Positions 15,617-24,200 of a DNA stretch of 64,000 bases are shown piece after piece. The first letter of the stretch is position 1. Each line of letters opens with the position of its first letter. The translations under genes and the position numbers were made by a program. Under the pieces are notes generated by a model that saw nothing but the letters and a program-made list of their open reading frames with translations, did not search any database and was not told where the DNA came from. Source of the stretch: an uncultured Opitutaceae bacterium. Its GTDB lineage: Bacteria; Verrucomicrobiota; Verrucomicrobiia; Opitutales; Opitutaceae. Location: the NCBI GenBank assembly GCA_937902925.1, contig CALFNN010000103.1:186001-250000 (forward strand), written 5' to 3'.

Positions 15617-17488
15617 TTACCAATCTTTGCCCGATTTGGGCGCGGCGGGCTTTTTTTCGCCCTCCATCAACTGAAAGAGCTGGGCGGGGGAATCCTGGTT
15701 GCGAAGCTGGTCGAGCTTCTGGAGCGGGATGGTGAGAGTGGGGTCGACGGGTTCCTTCGCCTCGTCTTTCTTTTCGGGCGCGCCGCCGACCTTCTGCATG
15801 TCGCCTTCCTTCGGGGGCGGAGGCGGCGGCTGGTCCTTCTTCTGCATGTCACCGAAGGCGGATTCGCCCGGCGGCTTCTGCTGGTCCTCCGGCTTCGATT
15901 TTTGGTCCTGCGACGAATCCTGCTTTGGCTGCTGCGAGTCCTTCTGGTCCTGGGACGGCTGCTGCTTTTGATCCGGCGACTGCGAAGAATCCTGCTTCTG
16001 CTGGTCCTGGTTCTTTTGATCCTGATTCTGCTGCTGCTGTTTTTTGTCCTGCTGGTCTTTTTTGTCGTCGGGATTCTTCAGCAACGCCTCGAGTTGCTCG
16101 CGGAGCTTCGGCCAGTCGGCCGTCTTGGCGTCGAGGGCGGAGCCGGTGTCGACGGCGGCGAGCGCGTCGTGCACGGGGCCGGGCGGCACCGGCTGCTGCC
16201 CGCCCTGCAGGTGCGAGCCCCAGATGACGGTTTCATTGGCGAGTTCCGCCCAGTCGCGCGCGGAGCGGGCGTCGGCGGCGGAGAGCCGGCCGACGATCTT
16301 GACGAGCGGGGCGGCGGGCGAGGGCGCGGGGGCCGCGGCGGCATCGGCGGCGCGCGCCGCCAAGGGCGAGGCGAGGACCCCGCAGAGCAGGAGGGCGGCC
16401 GTCGTGGCGGCGACGGCGGGAGTGGCCTCCGGTTTGGGCGAGGTTTTCGCGGGCGTGAGCCGGATCGCCCGGGGCTTCGGGCGGACGGGGAATTCGTAAT
16501 AAAAACTCACGAGCAGGCACCACAGGGCGAAGGCCAGGGGCCACTGGAAGCGCTCGACGAGGCGGACGGTATTTTTCTCGACGAATTTTCCCTTCTGGCC
16601 GGCGTCGACGGTTTCCTTGATGAGGCTTGCGAGATCGAGCCAGGAACTCGCGTCGCGATAAACGCCGCCCGTCGCCTGGGCGAGCGATTGCAACGTGCCG
16701 GCCTCGAGCTTGGAAAGGACGACGGCGCCGCGGTCGTCCTTCACGAAGCCGCCGGTGCCGTCGGGAATCATGCCGCCGCCCGGCGTGCCGATGCCGAGAC
16801 CGATCACGCGGATGCCCTTGGCCTTGAGCTCCGGCAGGCGGTCCTTCCAGTCGTCGTCGGTGGCTTCGCCATCGCTGAGGACGACGAGGAAGCGGTCGGC
16901 CGAACCACTGGTGCCGAACGCCTGGATCGCGGTATCGAGCAAGGCGCGATAGTTCGTGCCGCCCTCGGGAAGGAAATCGGGACCGAGATTCGGGAGAAAT
17001 TCCCGCAGGATCTCGTAGTCCGCGCTGAGCGGGCTCTGCAAAAACGCCGTGCCGGAGAAGACCGCGAGCCCGACGCGTTCGCCCTGCAGTTTTTCGAGCA
17101 GCGACTGGATGAGCAGTTTCGCGCGATCGAGCCGCGAGGGCTTGACGTCGGGCGTGAGCATCGAGCGCGAGAGATCGATCGCGAGGAGGATTTCGCGGGA
17201 CTGGTCGAAGACCGGCTCCTCGATCCGGCCCCATTGCGGGCGGGCCACGGCGACGATGGCGAGCGCGAGCCCGAGGCAGAACCAGACTCGGGGACGGGCG
17301 TCGCGGCGCGAGGCCGGTTCGCCGCCGGCCGAGAGATGGAGCGAGTGCGCGCCCGCCTCGGCGCGAAGAATCTTCGGATGGGCGGCGGCGACCGAGCGAC
17401 CGCGGTGGACGATTTCCCAGACGAGCGACGCCGCGGGCAGAACCAAAAGCCAGAGGAGATGGGGCCAGGCGAAATTCATCAGGGACAT
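15617..17488 (-). CDS. batB: BatB von Willebrand factor A protein fused to a BatC-like low-complexity tail
   Basis: A 623-residue protein. The first 350 residues are BatB: membrane segments near 8-25 and 68-84, then a VWA domain with intact MIDAS residues (DLSRS near residue 105, the GGTNY Thr, and LSDGEATDD), and a further membrane helix (WPLAFALWCLLVSFYYEF). After another hydrophobic segment the remaining 240 residues form a TPR-like stretch and a long Q/K/D-rich tract (QQDKKQQQQNQDQK and similar), a PPPPPP run, and the ending LDQLRNQDSPAQLFQLMEG that is typical of BatC. This looks like BatB and BatC joined in one chain. The ATG at 17488 or 17479 (MNFAWPH) may be the start. Confidence 0.87.
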   Translation of the reverse strand: MSLMNFAWPHLLWLLVLPAASLVWEIVHRGRSVAAAHPKILRAEAGAHSLHLSAGGEPASRRDARPRVWFCLGLALAIVAVARPQWGRIEEPVFDQSREILLAIDLSRSMLTPDVKPSRLDRAKLLIQSLLEKLQGERVGLAVFSGTAFLQSPLSADYEILREFLPNLGPDFLPEGGTNYRALLDTAIQAFGTSGSADRFLVVLSDGEATDDDWKDRLPELKAKGIRVIGLGIGTPGGGMIPDGTGGFVKDDRGAVVLSKLEAGTLQSLAQATGGVYRDASSWLDLASLIKETVDAGQKGKFVEKNTVRLVERFQWPLAFALWCLLVSFYYEFPVRPKPRAIRLTPAKTSPKPEATPAVAATTAALLLCGVLASPLAARAADAAAAPAPSPAAPLVKIVGRLSAADARSARDWAELANETVIWGSHLQGGQQPVPPGPVHDALAAVDTGSALDAKTADWPKLREQLEALLKNPDDKKDQQDKKQQQQNQDQKNQDQQKQDSSQSPDQKQQPSQDQKDSQQPKQDSSQDQKSKPEDQQKPPGESAFGDMQKKDQPPPPPPKEGDMQKVGGAPEKKDEAKEPVDPTLTIPLQKLDQLRNQDSPAQLFQLMEGEKKPAAPKSGKDW

Positions 17489-17514
17489 CGGTGACCAGTG
17501 CCGGGCGGCGCCGG

Positions 17515-18534
17515 TCAGGCGAAAACCTCCCGCCGCCCCAGCGGCCGGGCGAACGCCGCCGCGAGGACGAGGGCGGCGAGGCCGGGGACGGCGAGCCACC
17601 AGAAAAGCTCGGTCGTAATGAGATAACTCTTCGCCTGGAATTCGATTTTCTGCGCCTTGTCGATCGCCTTGAACGCTCCCTCCACGGTGTCGGTATCGAA
17701 GGCGCGGAAGAATTTGCCGCCCGTGGCCTGGGCGATTTCGCGCAGCGCGCCCTCGTCGAGATCGGAGTTGATGCGGCGGTAGCCGATCTTGCGGCCCTGG
17801 TCATCGATCACCGGATAAGGCACCAACCCGTCCTGGCCGGCCCCGATGGTATAGACGGGAATGCCGCGCGACTTGGCGAGCTCCGTGGCCTGTTCGGGCG
17901 AGAGGGCGCCGCGGTTGTTCGCGCCGTCGGTCAACAGCACGATGAATGCGCCCTGGCGCTTGCCGCCAGCCTCGCGCTTCGCCTGCTCGAGGCGCGTGAG
18001 TGCCACGCCGAGCCCGTCGCCGATCGCGGTGCCGTCCTCGATCATCCCGATGCGCACGCGCTCGAGCTGGCGGGCGAGCCATTCGTGGTCGAACGTGAGC
18101 GGGGCCATGGTATAGGCGCGGCCGGAAAAAAGCACGATGCCGATGCGGTCGGCGGGGCGCTGCTCGATGAACGCCTGGATGACGGGCTTGATCGCCTGGA
18201 GGCGGTTGAGGCGTTCGCCGTTGCGCTCGTAGTCCTCGGCCCGCATCGAGCCGGAGAGATCGACCGCGAGCACGATGTCGTAGCCCTGCGAATGAACCTC
18301 GCGCTTGTCCTCGACGCGCTGCGGCCGGGCGAGCGCACCGACGAGCAGGATGAGGCCGAGCGCGGCGAACACGACCGGCCAACGCGCCGGCGCGACGAGC
18401 GATGGACGGTGCCACGCAGCGGCGAACGGCACCAGCAGCACGGGGACGCTGCGCCGGCCGCGCATCCACAGGACGAGCGGGATCGCGACGAGCGCGAAGA
18501 GCCAGACGGGATCCTTGAAGATGAGGTGGTCCAT
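17515..18534 (-). CDS. batA: BatA von Willebrand factor A membrane protein
   Basis: A 339-residue protein with the standard BatA layout. The N-terminal DPVWLFALVAIPLVLWM helix and a second helix (VVFAALGLILLVGALARPQ) precede a VWA domain (residues 86-290) with a complete MIDAS: DLSGS at 92-96, a Thr in EDGTAIGDG, and LLTDGANNRG. A C-terminal helix (FWWLAVPGLAALVLAAAFA) follows. VWA proteins of this locus form a metal-dependent surface or periplasmic complex tied to MoxR ATPases and stress tolerance. It ends 27 bp before batB and starts 12 bp after the DUF58 gene, so it belongs to one operon. Confidence 0.94.
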   Translation of the reverse strand: MDHLIFKDPVWLFALVAIPLVLWMRGRRSVPVLLVPFAAAWHRPSLVAPARWPVVFAALGLILLVGALARPQRVEDKREVHSQGYDIVLAVDLSGSMRAEDYERNGERLNRLQAIKPVIQAFIEQRPADRIGIVLFSGRAYTMAPLTFDHEWLARQLERVRIGMIEDGTAIGDGLGVALTRLEQAKREAGGKRQGAFIVLLTDGANNRGALSPEQATELAKSRGIPVYTIGAGQDGLVPYPVIDDQGRKIGYRRINSDLDEGALREIAQATGGKFFRAFDTDTVEGAFKAIDKAQKIEFQAKSYLITTELFWWLAVPGLAALVLAAAFARPLGRREVFA

Positions 18535-18546
18535 TTTCCGTTCGGA

Positions 18547-19446
18547 TCAGCGGCTGCCCGAGCGCATCCGCGCGTGGAAGAAGCGGACGAGCGCATCGAG
18601 GCGGTTCTGGCCGGTATCGACGACGAGGCGGCCCAGGGGATCGGGATAGAGCGCGGACCAGGCGGCCTCGCGTTCGCGGCACCAGGAGGCGTGGGCGGCG
18701 CGCTCGGCGGCACTGCCCTCGAGCGTGACGAGCCGGCCGGCGGCGGGATCGTAGGCGGCGAAACGTTCGTTGGCCGGGAGCGCCTGCTCCCACGGATCGT
18801 CGACGCGGAATCCCATCGTCTGGTAGCGGCGCTGCAGGACGGTCCAGCCCTCGGGCTGGGGCCGCGGCGGAAAATCGCCGAGCCAGATCAGGACGCTGTG
18901 CTTGGGCGCCGCCCGCGCGATGAATCGCCACGGGATGTCCGCGGCGCCGTCGGTCGCGGCGGGCGCGGGCCGCGCGAGCAGGGTGGCCGCGGCGTGGAGA
19001 ATCTGGCCGCGGCCGCGGACGGGTTCGCGAAACAGGTTGCCGGCGGGCGCGGCATGGATGAAGCCGACGCGGTCGCGATTGACGGCGCCGAGCAGCATCA
19101 CGAGGCCGGCCAGCTCGAGCAGCGCCTCGCGCTTCGACTGCGCGCCGGAGCCGAAGTGCAGCGAGGGCGAATCCTCGAACACGATCAGCAGCGTCACTTC
19201 GCGCTCTTCGACGAACTTCTTCCGATAGGGCTCGCCGAGGCGCGCGGTGACGTTCCAATCGATGTCACGCACGTCGTCGCCGAAGGTGTATTTCACGACC
19301 TGGTCGAATTCCATGCCGCGGCCGCGGAAGGCGGAGCGGTATTCGCCGCTGAGCACGTTTTCCACGGCGTGGCGCACCCGCCATTCGAGCTGGCGCAGCA
19401 GCGCGAGCGCGGAGGCGGGAGCGGGCGTGGCGGAGGGGGGAGGCAT
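18547..19446 (-). CDS. DUF58 domain-containing protein (MoxR-associated)
   Basis: A 299-residue cytoplasmic protein. The family core is clear: EYRSAFRGRGMEFDQVVKYT, then FGDDVRDIDWNVTARLGEP and KKFVEEREVTLLIVFEDSPS around residues 35-92. The last segment is a degenerate VWA MIDAS (DSPS rather than DxSxS). DUF58 proteins act with MoxR AAA+ ATPases and the Bat proteins. It sits between moxR (86 bp upstream) and batA (12 bp downstream). Confidence 0.93.
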   Translation of the reverse strand: MPPPSATPAPASALALLRQLEWRVRHAVENVLSGEYRSAFRGRGMEFDQVVKYTFGDDVRDIDWNVTARLGEPYRKKFVEEREVTLLIVFEDSPSLHFGSGAQSKREALLELAGLVMLLGAVNRDRVGFIHAAPAGNLFREPVRGRGQILHAAATLLARPAPAATDGAADIPWRFIARAAPKHSVLIWLGDFPPRPQPEGWTVLQRRYQTMGFRVDDPWEQALPANERFAAYDPAAGRLVTLEGSAAERAAHASWCREREAAWSALYPDPLGRLVVDTGQNRLDALVRFFHARMRSGSR

Positions 19447-19532
19447 CAGCGTGATCTAACTTCGTCCGCCAACGGACGGCTGCCGCTGGCGAAGGCCAAA
19501 GATAGGGAAAAGTCGCAAAAAGAAAAACGTCA

Positions 19533-20498
19533 TCACGTCACGTTGGGCACGGGAGTGCGCTCGACGACTTGGGAAACGATCTTGTCCGCGGTGACCTCCT
19601 CGGCCTCGGCCTCGTAAGTGAGGCCGATGCGGTGGCGCAGCACGTCGGGCGCGAGTTCCTGCACGAGCGCCGGCGACAGATAATCCTGGCCGCGCAGCCA
19701 CGCGAGGGCGCGGCCGGCCTGATAGAGTGCAAGGGAGGCGCGGGGCGACGCGCCGAAATTGAGGTAGCGCTTCGCGGCGCCCTCTTTCTCCGCGAGCGCG
19801 CGCGTGCCGCGCACGAGGGCGAGGATGTAGCCCTGCACCGCGGGCGAGAGATGGATGCGGTCCACCTCGGCGCGCAAGGCGAGTAGTTCCTGGCCGCTCG
19901 ACGCGGCCGAGAGCGACGGCTGTTTCGTGACCTGGCCCCAGCGTTGCATCATCGAGGATTCCTCCTCGGCGCTGGGATAGCTGACGATGAGCTTGAAAAG
20001 AAAGCGGTCGGTCTGCGCCTCGGGCAGCGGGTAGGTGCCCTCCTGCTCGATCGGGTTTTGCGTCGCCATGACGAAGAACGGCGGCGGCAGCACGTGCGTC
20101 TGGCCGCCGATGGTGACCTGGCGTTCCTGCATCGCCTCGAGCAGCGCGCTCTGGACCTTGGCGGGCGCGCGGTTGATTTCGTCGGCGAGGACGAGGTTGG
20201 CGAAAATGGGCCCGCGGTGGGCGGTGAATTCGCCGGTCTTCGGCTGGAAGATCATCGTGCCCACCACGTCGCTCGGCAGCAGGTCGGGCGTGAACTGGAT
20301 GCGCTCGAACTGGACGCCGAGGGCGGTGCCGAGGGATTTGACGAGCAGCGTCTTCGCGAGGCCGGGCATGCCCTCGAGGAGGACGTGGCCGTTGGCGAGC
20401 AGCGCGACAAGGAGGCGCTCGACGACGGCGTCCTGGCCGATGACGGCCTTGCCGATTTCTTCGCGAAGTTTTTGGGACCAGACTGGGCCAGTGATCAT
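19533..20498 (-). CDS. MoxR-family AAA+ ATPase
   Basis: A 321-residue AAA+ ATPase and probably the first gene of the Bat operon. Walker A is EGMPGLAKT (residues about 42-50), Walker B is VLADEINRAPAKVQ, followed by LLEAMQERQVT and the sensor region VMATQNPIEQEGTYPLPEAQ-TDRF. This is the MoxR proper subfamily. It is thought to act as a chaperone assembling or activating the VWA proteins encoded downstream. The ATG at 20498 gives the usual N-terminus; the open frame upstream includes a dispersed repeat and is not coding. Confidence 0.95.
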   Translation of the reverse strand: MITGPVWSQKLREEIGKAVIGQDAVVERLLVALLANGHVLLEGMPGLAKTLLVKSLGTALGVQFERIQFTPDLLPSDVVGTMIFQPKTGEFTAHRGPIFANLVLADEINRAPAKVQSALLEAMQERQVTIGGQTHVLPPPFFVMATQNPIEQEGTYPLPEAQTDRFLFKLIVSYPSAEEESSMMQRWGQVTKQPSLSAASSGQELLALRAEVDRIHLSPAVQGYILALVRGTRALAEKEGAAKRYLNFGASPRASLALYQAGRALAWLRGQDYLSPALVQELAPDVLRHRIGLTYEAEAEEVTADKIVSQVVERTPVPNVT

Positions 20499-20548
20499 GG
20501 ATGACGGAGGAGGAACAAGTTGAAGCCCGCGGACTAGCCCAAGGCAGA

Positions 20549-20573
20549 CCCTTCGGCAAGCTGAGGACAGGCG
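20549..20573. repeat. Copy of a short dispersed repeat (CTTCGGCAAGCTGAGGACAGG type)
   Basis: The segment beginning CCCTTCGGCAAGC and continuing TGAGGACAGGCGGG closely resembles a short sequence I know as scattered through many unrelated bacterial genomes, where it is often translated as VLSLSKG or VLSLPKG in spurious ORFs. It lies 50 bp upstream of moxR. Only one copy is seen in this window, so the call rests on recollection. Confidence 0.4.
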
Positions 20574-20631
20574 GGAGCCGGTTTGACTCCACGGTGAGAG
20601 ATAAGTTTCCCTGAGAGGAAAAGAGGCAGCC

Positions 20632-20799
20632 ATGGCTTTACCAACCCAAATCGACGAACGACAGGCATTGCGGGGACGGCTGGCGGACGATGCGCGGAAG
20701 CGCGGCCGGCGCGGTCCGGCCTCCGGTGGGTGGAAGCACGCGATTTTACGGCGACGCGCGGCCGGTTTCACGAGGCGGGAGATCGAACGCGATGAATAA
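20632..20799 (+). CDS. Possible 55-aa basic protein overlapping the release-factor-like gene
   Basis: A short ORF starting MALPTQIDERQALRG and ending GFTRREIERDE. It has a purine-rich GAGGAAAAGAGG 6 bp before its ATG, one of the few Shine-Dalgarno-like sites here. Its stop overlaps the start of the next gene (GATGAATAA), as in translationally coupled pairs. The protein is strongly basic, with no domain I recognise. It may be a real small protein or simply a leader ORF. Confidence 0.4.
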   Translation: MALPTQIDERQALRGRLADDARKRGRRGPASGGWKHAILRRRAAGFTRREIERDE

Positions 20800-21178
20800 C
20801 GAGATCGAAACCAGACTGGCCGCGCTCGGGATGCGGAGCGCGGACGTCGAGGAACGGTTTATCCTCGGTTCGGGGCGGGGCGGGCAAAAAATCCAGAAGA
20901 CGAGCTCCTGTGTGTGGCTGCGTCATCGTCCGACCGGCGTGGAGGTCCGATGTCAGCAGGAGCGGTCGCAGCTGGCCAACCGCGAGCGTGCCTGGGCCGA
21001 GCTATGTGCGAAACTCGAGTCGAGGGCCCGTGCCGCGGCGGCGGCGCGCCAGGACGAACAAGCCAGGGACCAGCGTCGGCATCGCCAGAAAAGTCGCGGG
21101 CAGAAGGTGCGGATGATTGAAACGAAGAAGCGCCGGGCGGTCATCAAGTCCGCGCGCGGGCGCGTGGGGTTGGACTGA
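20792..21178 (+). CDS. Peptide chain release factor-like protein with GGQ domain
   Basis: A 128-residue protein with the peptidyl-tRNA hydrolysis domain of class I release factors and little else. GSGRGGQKIQKTSSCVWLRH carries the GGQ at residues 30-32. The rest is a basic helix and tail (RQKSRGQKVRMIETKKRRAV). It lacks codon-recognition domains, so it most likely rescues stalled ribosomes or releases peptides non-specifically, like ArfB or the bacterial RF-like proteins. The ATG at 20792 sits inside the stop of the 55-codon ORF upstream, suggesting coupling. Confidence 0.87.
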   Translation: MNNEIETRLAALGMRSADVEERFILGSGRGGQKIQKTSSCVWLRHRPTGVEVRCQQERSQLANRERAWAELCAKLESRARAAAAARQDEQARDQRRHRQKSRGQKVRMIETKKRRAVIKSARGRVGLD

Positions 21179-21255
21179 CCGGGTTGGCGACCGGGACTCG
21201 GCGCATGGCCCGCGAGTCGGCGGCTCCCTGGCGGGAGCACGCCGGCGGGTTTGAA

Positions 21256-21288
21256 GGCGCGAGGGGCGGGAACACGAACCCTCGCGCC
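21256..21288. terminator. Hairpin between convergent genes
   Basis: A perfect 10-bp stem GGCGCGAGGG / CCCTCGCGCC with a 13-base loop, 77 bp after the release-factor-like gene and 4 bp beyond the end of the giant minus-strand gene. No T-tract is seen on either side, so it may act as a bidirectional pause or mRNA 3' end rather than a classic terminator. Confidence 0.5.
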
Positions 21289-21292
21289 GGGA

Positions 21293-24200
21293 TCACGGAT
21301 TCACGACAATCTGCGTGGTGACGTTGACGCCGTCCTGCTGCAGGACGCCCCTGTTGGCCTGGGCGGGCAGGACGGTGCCCTGTGACGTGGTGCCGCTCAC
21401 GAACTTCAATTGCGTGATCCCGCTGACCTTGACCGGCTGGCCGTTGGGCTGGAACAGATCGCCGCCGGTGATGTTGGTTGCGGTGGCGGAGCCGAGGATG
21501 AGCACGGGGGTGGCGGAGTCGGAGGCGGAGATGTCGCCAACATTCACGGGGCCGGAGAACTGGACGCCGGGCGCATAGACGCCGGTGAAACCCGTGGTCG
21601 CGAAGTAGTTCGCATTGCCCGTGCGGACGCTGCCGAATTTGCCATTGGTGCTCTGGATGGCGATGAACGCGATGTCCGCCACGCCGTCGTAAGTCACCCC
21701 CGCCTTGAAGAGACTCGAGTTGACGGCGGTGACGGGCCCGACGCTGAAGACGGTGATGTTGCTGGTTTCGTTGGCGCCGGTGATGACGAGGCCCGCATGG
21801 CCTTTCACGTAGTCGACTCCCGGCTGGTTGTAGTTCGACGCGGGGCTGGGGCTCGAGGCGCCATCCATCGTCACCGACAGCGTGCCTGCCCCGGAGAACT
21901 CGACTTGCACGATGTCATTGGTGAGATCGACAAATGAAATCCGGGTGATTTGCGCGGTGTCGGCGGTGACAGTCGCAGCCGGGCCCTGGAGGAGCACCTG
22001 GTCGTAGGTGTTGCCGTTGGGGTGGACGATGTTCTCACCGACGTCGGAACCGGTGCCGATGACCTTGTCGGTGGTCGAAATGCCGACGATGACCGGATTG
22101 CTGGTGCCGCTGCCGCCGCCGGGGATGGTCGCCGTATAGGTGTAGAGGCCGGCGGTGGGCGGCTGGACGTCGGTGAGGGTGAGGCTGGGGCCGGTCGCGC
22201 CGCTCACGGTGCTACCATCCCGCTGCCATTGGTAGGTGACGTTCGGGTTGCTGCTGCCGACAGAAAGCGTCGCGGTGCTGCCCGGTGCCGGCGCGGGAAT
22301 TTGCGTTCCGGTGGTGACGACGGGCGGCGTGCCGGCGGTGACGTTGAAGCTGCGGTCGACGCTCGGGGCGGCGCTGAAGAAATTGACGTTGCCGGACTGG
22401 GAAGCCCTGACCGTGACCGAACCCGTGCCCGTGAACGACACGATATTGCCCGAGACTGTGGCCGGCCCGCTGACGACGGAGAAAGAAACCGTCAGGCCGG
22501 AACTCGCCGTGGCAGTGAGGGTGACGGTCTGGCCGAGGGTCGCATCGGCGGGCGCCGCGAAGGTGATGGTCTGTGAAGCCGCAAGGATGGTCAGGGTGCC
22601 ACTGGCGTAGCTGAAGGTGTAGTTGGCCGAGGTGCCGCCGCTGACCGTGATCGCATAGGTGCCGACTTGGGAACTGGAGGTGGCACTCGTGCTCGCGACC
22701 GGTTCGGTGAAGGAGGCGGCGGTGTCGCCGTTGCGGAGTCCGGTGTAGCTGACCGTCAAGGCCGGATTCCCTGCCCCGTAGGGACGGGTCTTATTGTCGG
22801 CGGTGGCCGTCAGCGCCGCCTTGGCCACGGTGAGGACGAGCGTCGACGGCACGCCGGTGCCGGAGCCGTTCGTGCCGGTCAGCGACACATTGAACGATCC
22901 CGCCTGCGTCGGGGTGCCAGAGATGACGCCGGTGCTAGTGTCCAGCGTCAGCCCGGTGGGCAGGCCCGTCGCCGCGAAGCTCGTGGGTAAATTCGTCGCG
23001 GTGATCGTGTAGCCGCCGAACGCCGTGCCGTAGGTGCCGCTGGCGGTCAGCGTGCTCGTGATCGTCGGCGTGCTCGTCGCGCCGATCGCGAGCTTCAGCG
23101 CGCCGGCTTGAGGACCCGTCGCGGCGTTGACGCCGTAGTAGAACACGTAGTCGGTCGGGCTCGTGATCCATGTGCCAATCCCGCCGGAAGTCGCGGTCGA
23201 AGCCTGCAGGGTATACACGCCAGAGGCAGAAGTATCGCTGAATACGGCCCAGTAGGTGGTGCTGGCGGCGAGGAGTTGCGTGCTGGTCCAGACATTCAGC
23301 GTGTTGGCGGTGAGACTGGTGGGATTGGTCAGCGTGGTGACCACCGTCGAACCAGGAACACCGGAATTGTCGGTCACGATTGTCACCACGGGCGACGGTG
23401 AACCGGTGACGGAACCGAGCAATGCGGTGACCGTGGTGAGCGACAGCGGCGCACTTGCCGCCGTCGTGAAACGTTGCGCGACCATGTTGGATGTCGCGTT
23501 CGACACGTTGAGTGTCGCGCCATTGACCAAATTGACCGCATCGAAGACATTCGCGACGCCGGCGATGTAGAAATCGCCGGTCGTGAACCCGCCGTCGGCG
23601 AGCGCGTTGCCGGCGAGGTCGGCGATGCCGGTGCCGCTGGCCTTGAGGTCGAGCCGCAACTGGCCCTGGCCGGCGATGGTGTTGACCGCGACATCGTAGA
23701 CCGAAGTGCTGACGGGGTTGACGGACGCGATGGTCCCGGTCGGCGTGCCAGACACGACGGTGAGCGCAAAATCGGTCACATCGACGCCGGTGACGCCTTC
23801 ATTAAAGGCCACGCGGTAGGTAACGCTCGCCGCCGCGGTGTTCACGGTTCCGGGAACCTGGCGCGAGATCGTGTTGAGCGTCGGCGCAGAATAATCAACC
23901 ACGAGGGTGGGATTGCCTACGCTGCTGATCGACGTGTTGGCCGACGCGTCGTAGAGCTTGACGGTAGCGACGCCGCCCGTCGTGACGGCAACCTGCAACG
24001 CGGTTGTCGTGGACGTGCCGACATCGAAGGTCACCGACGTGTCACCGCCGGCGATGGAATTGTCGGTGGCGATGAGGGTGGCACCGATGTAGAGCTCGGC
24101 CTTGCCGCCCGTCGCCTGACCGGCGGTGATCGTCGCGCTGGCGGTGAGATCGGTGTTGGTCGCGTTGAGCGCGTTGGCGACAATCGTGCCGCCGACGGGC

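Noticed and set aside
13017-15674. 885-codon plus-strand ORF
   Set aside because: Antisense shadow of the BatD-like gene; low-complexity Arg/Gly composition and no domains.
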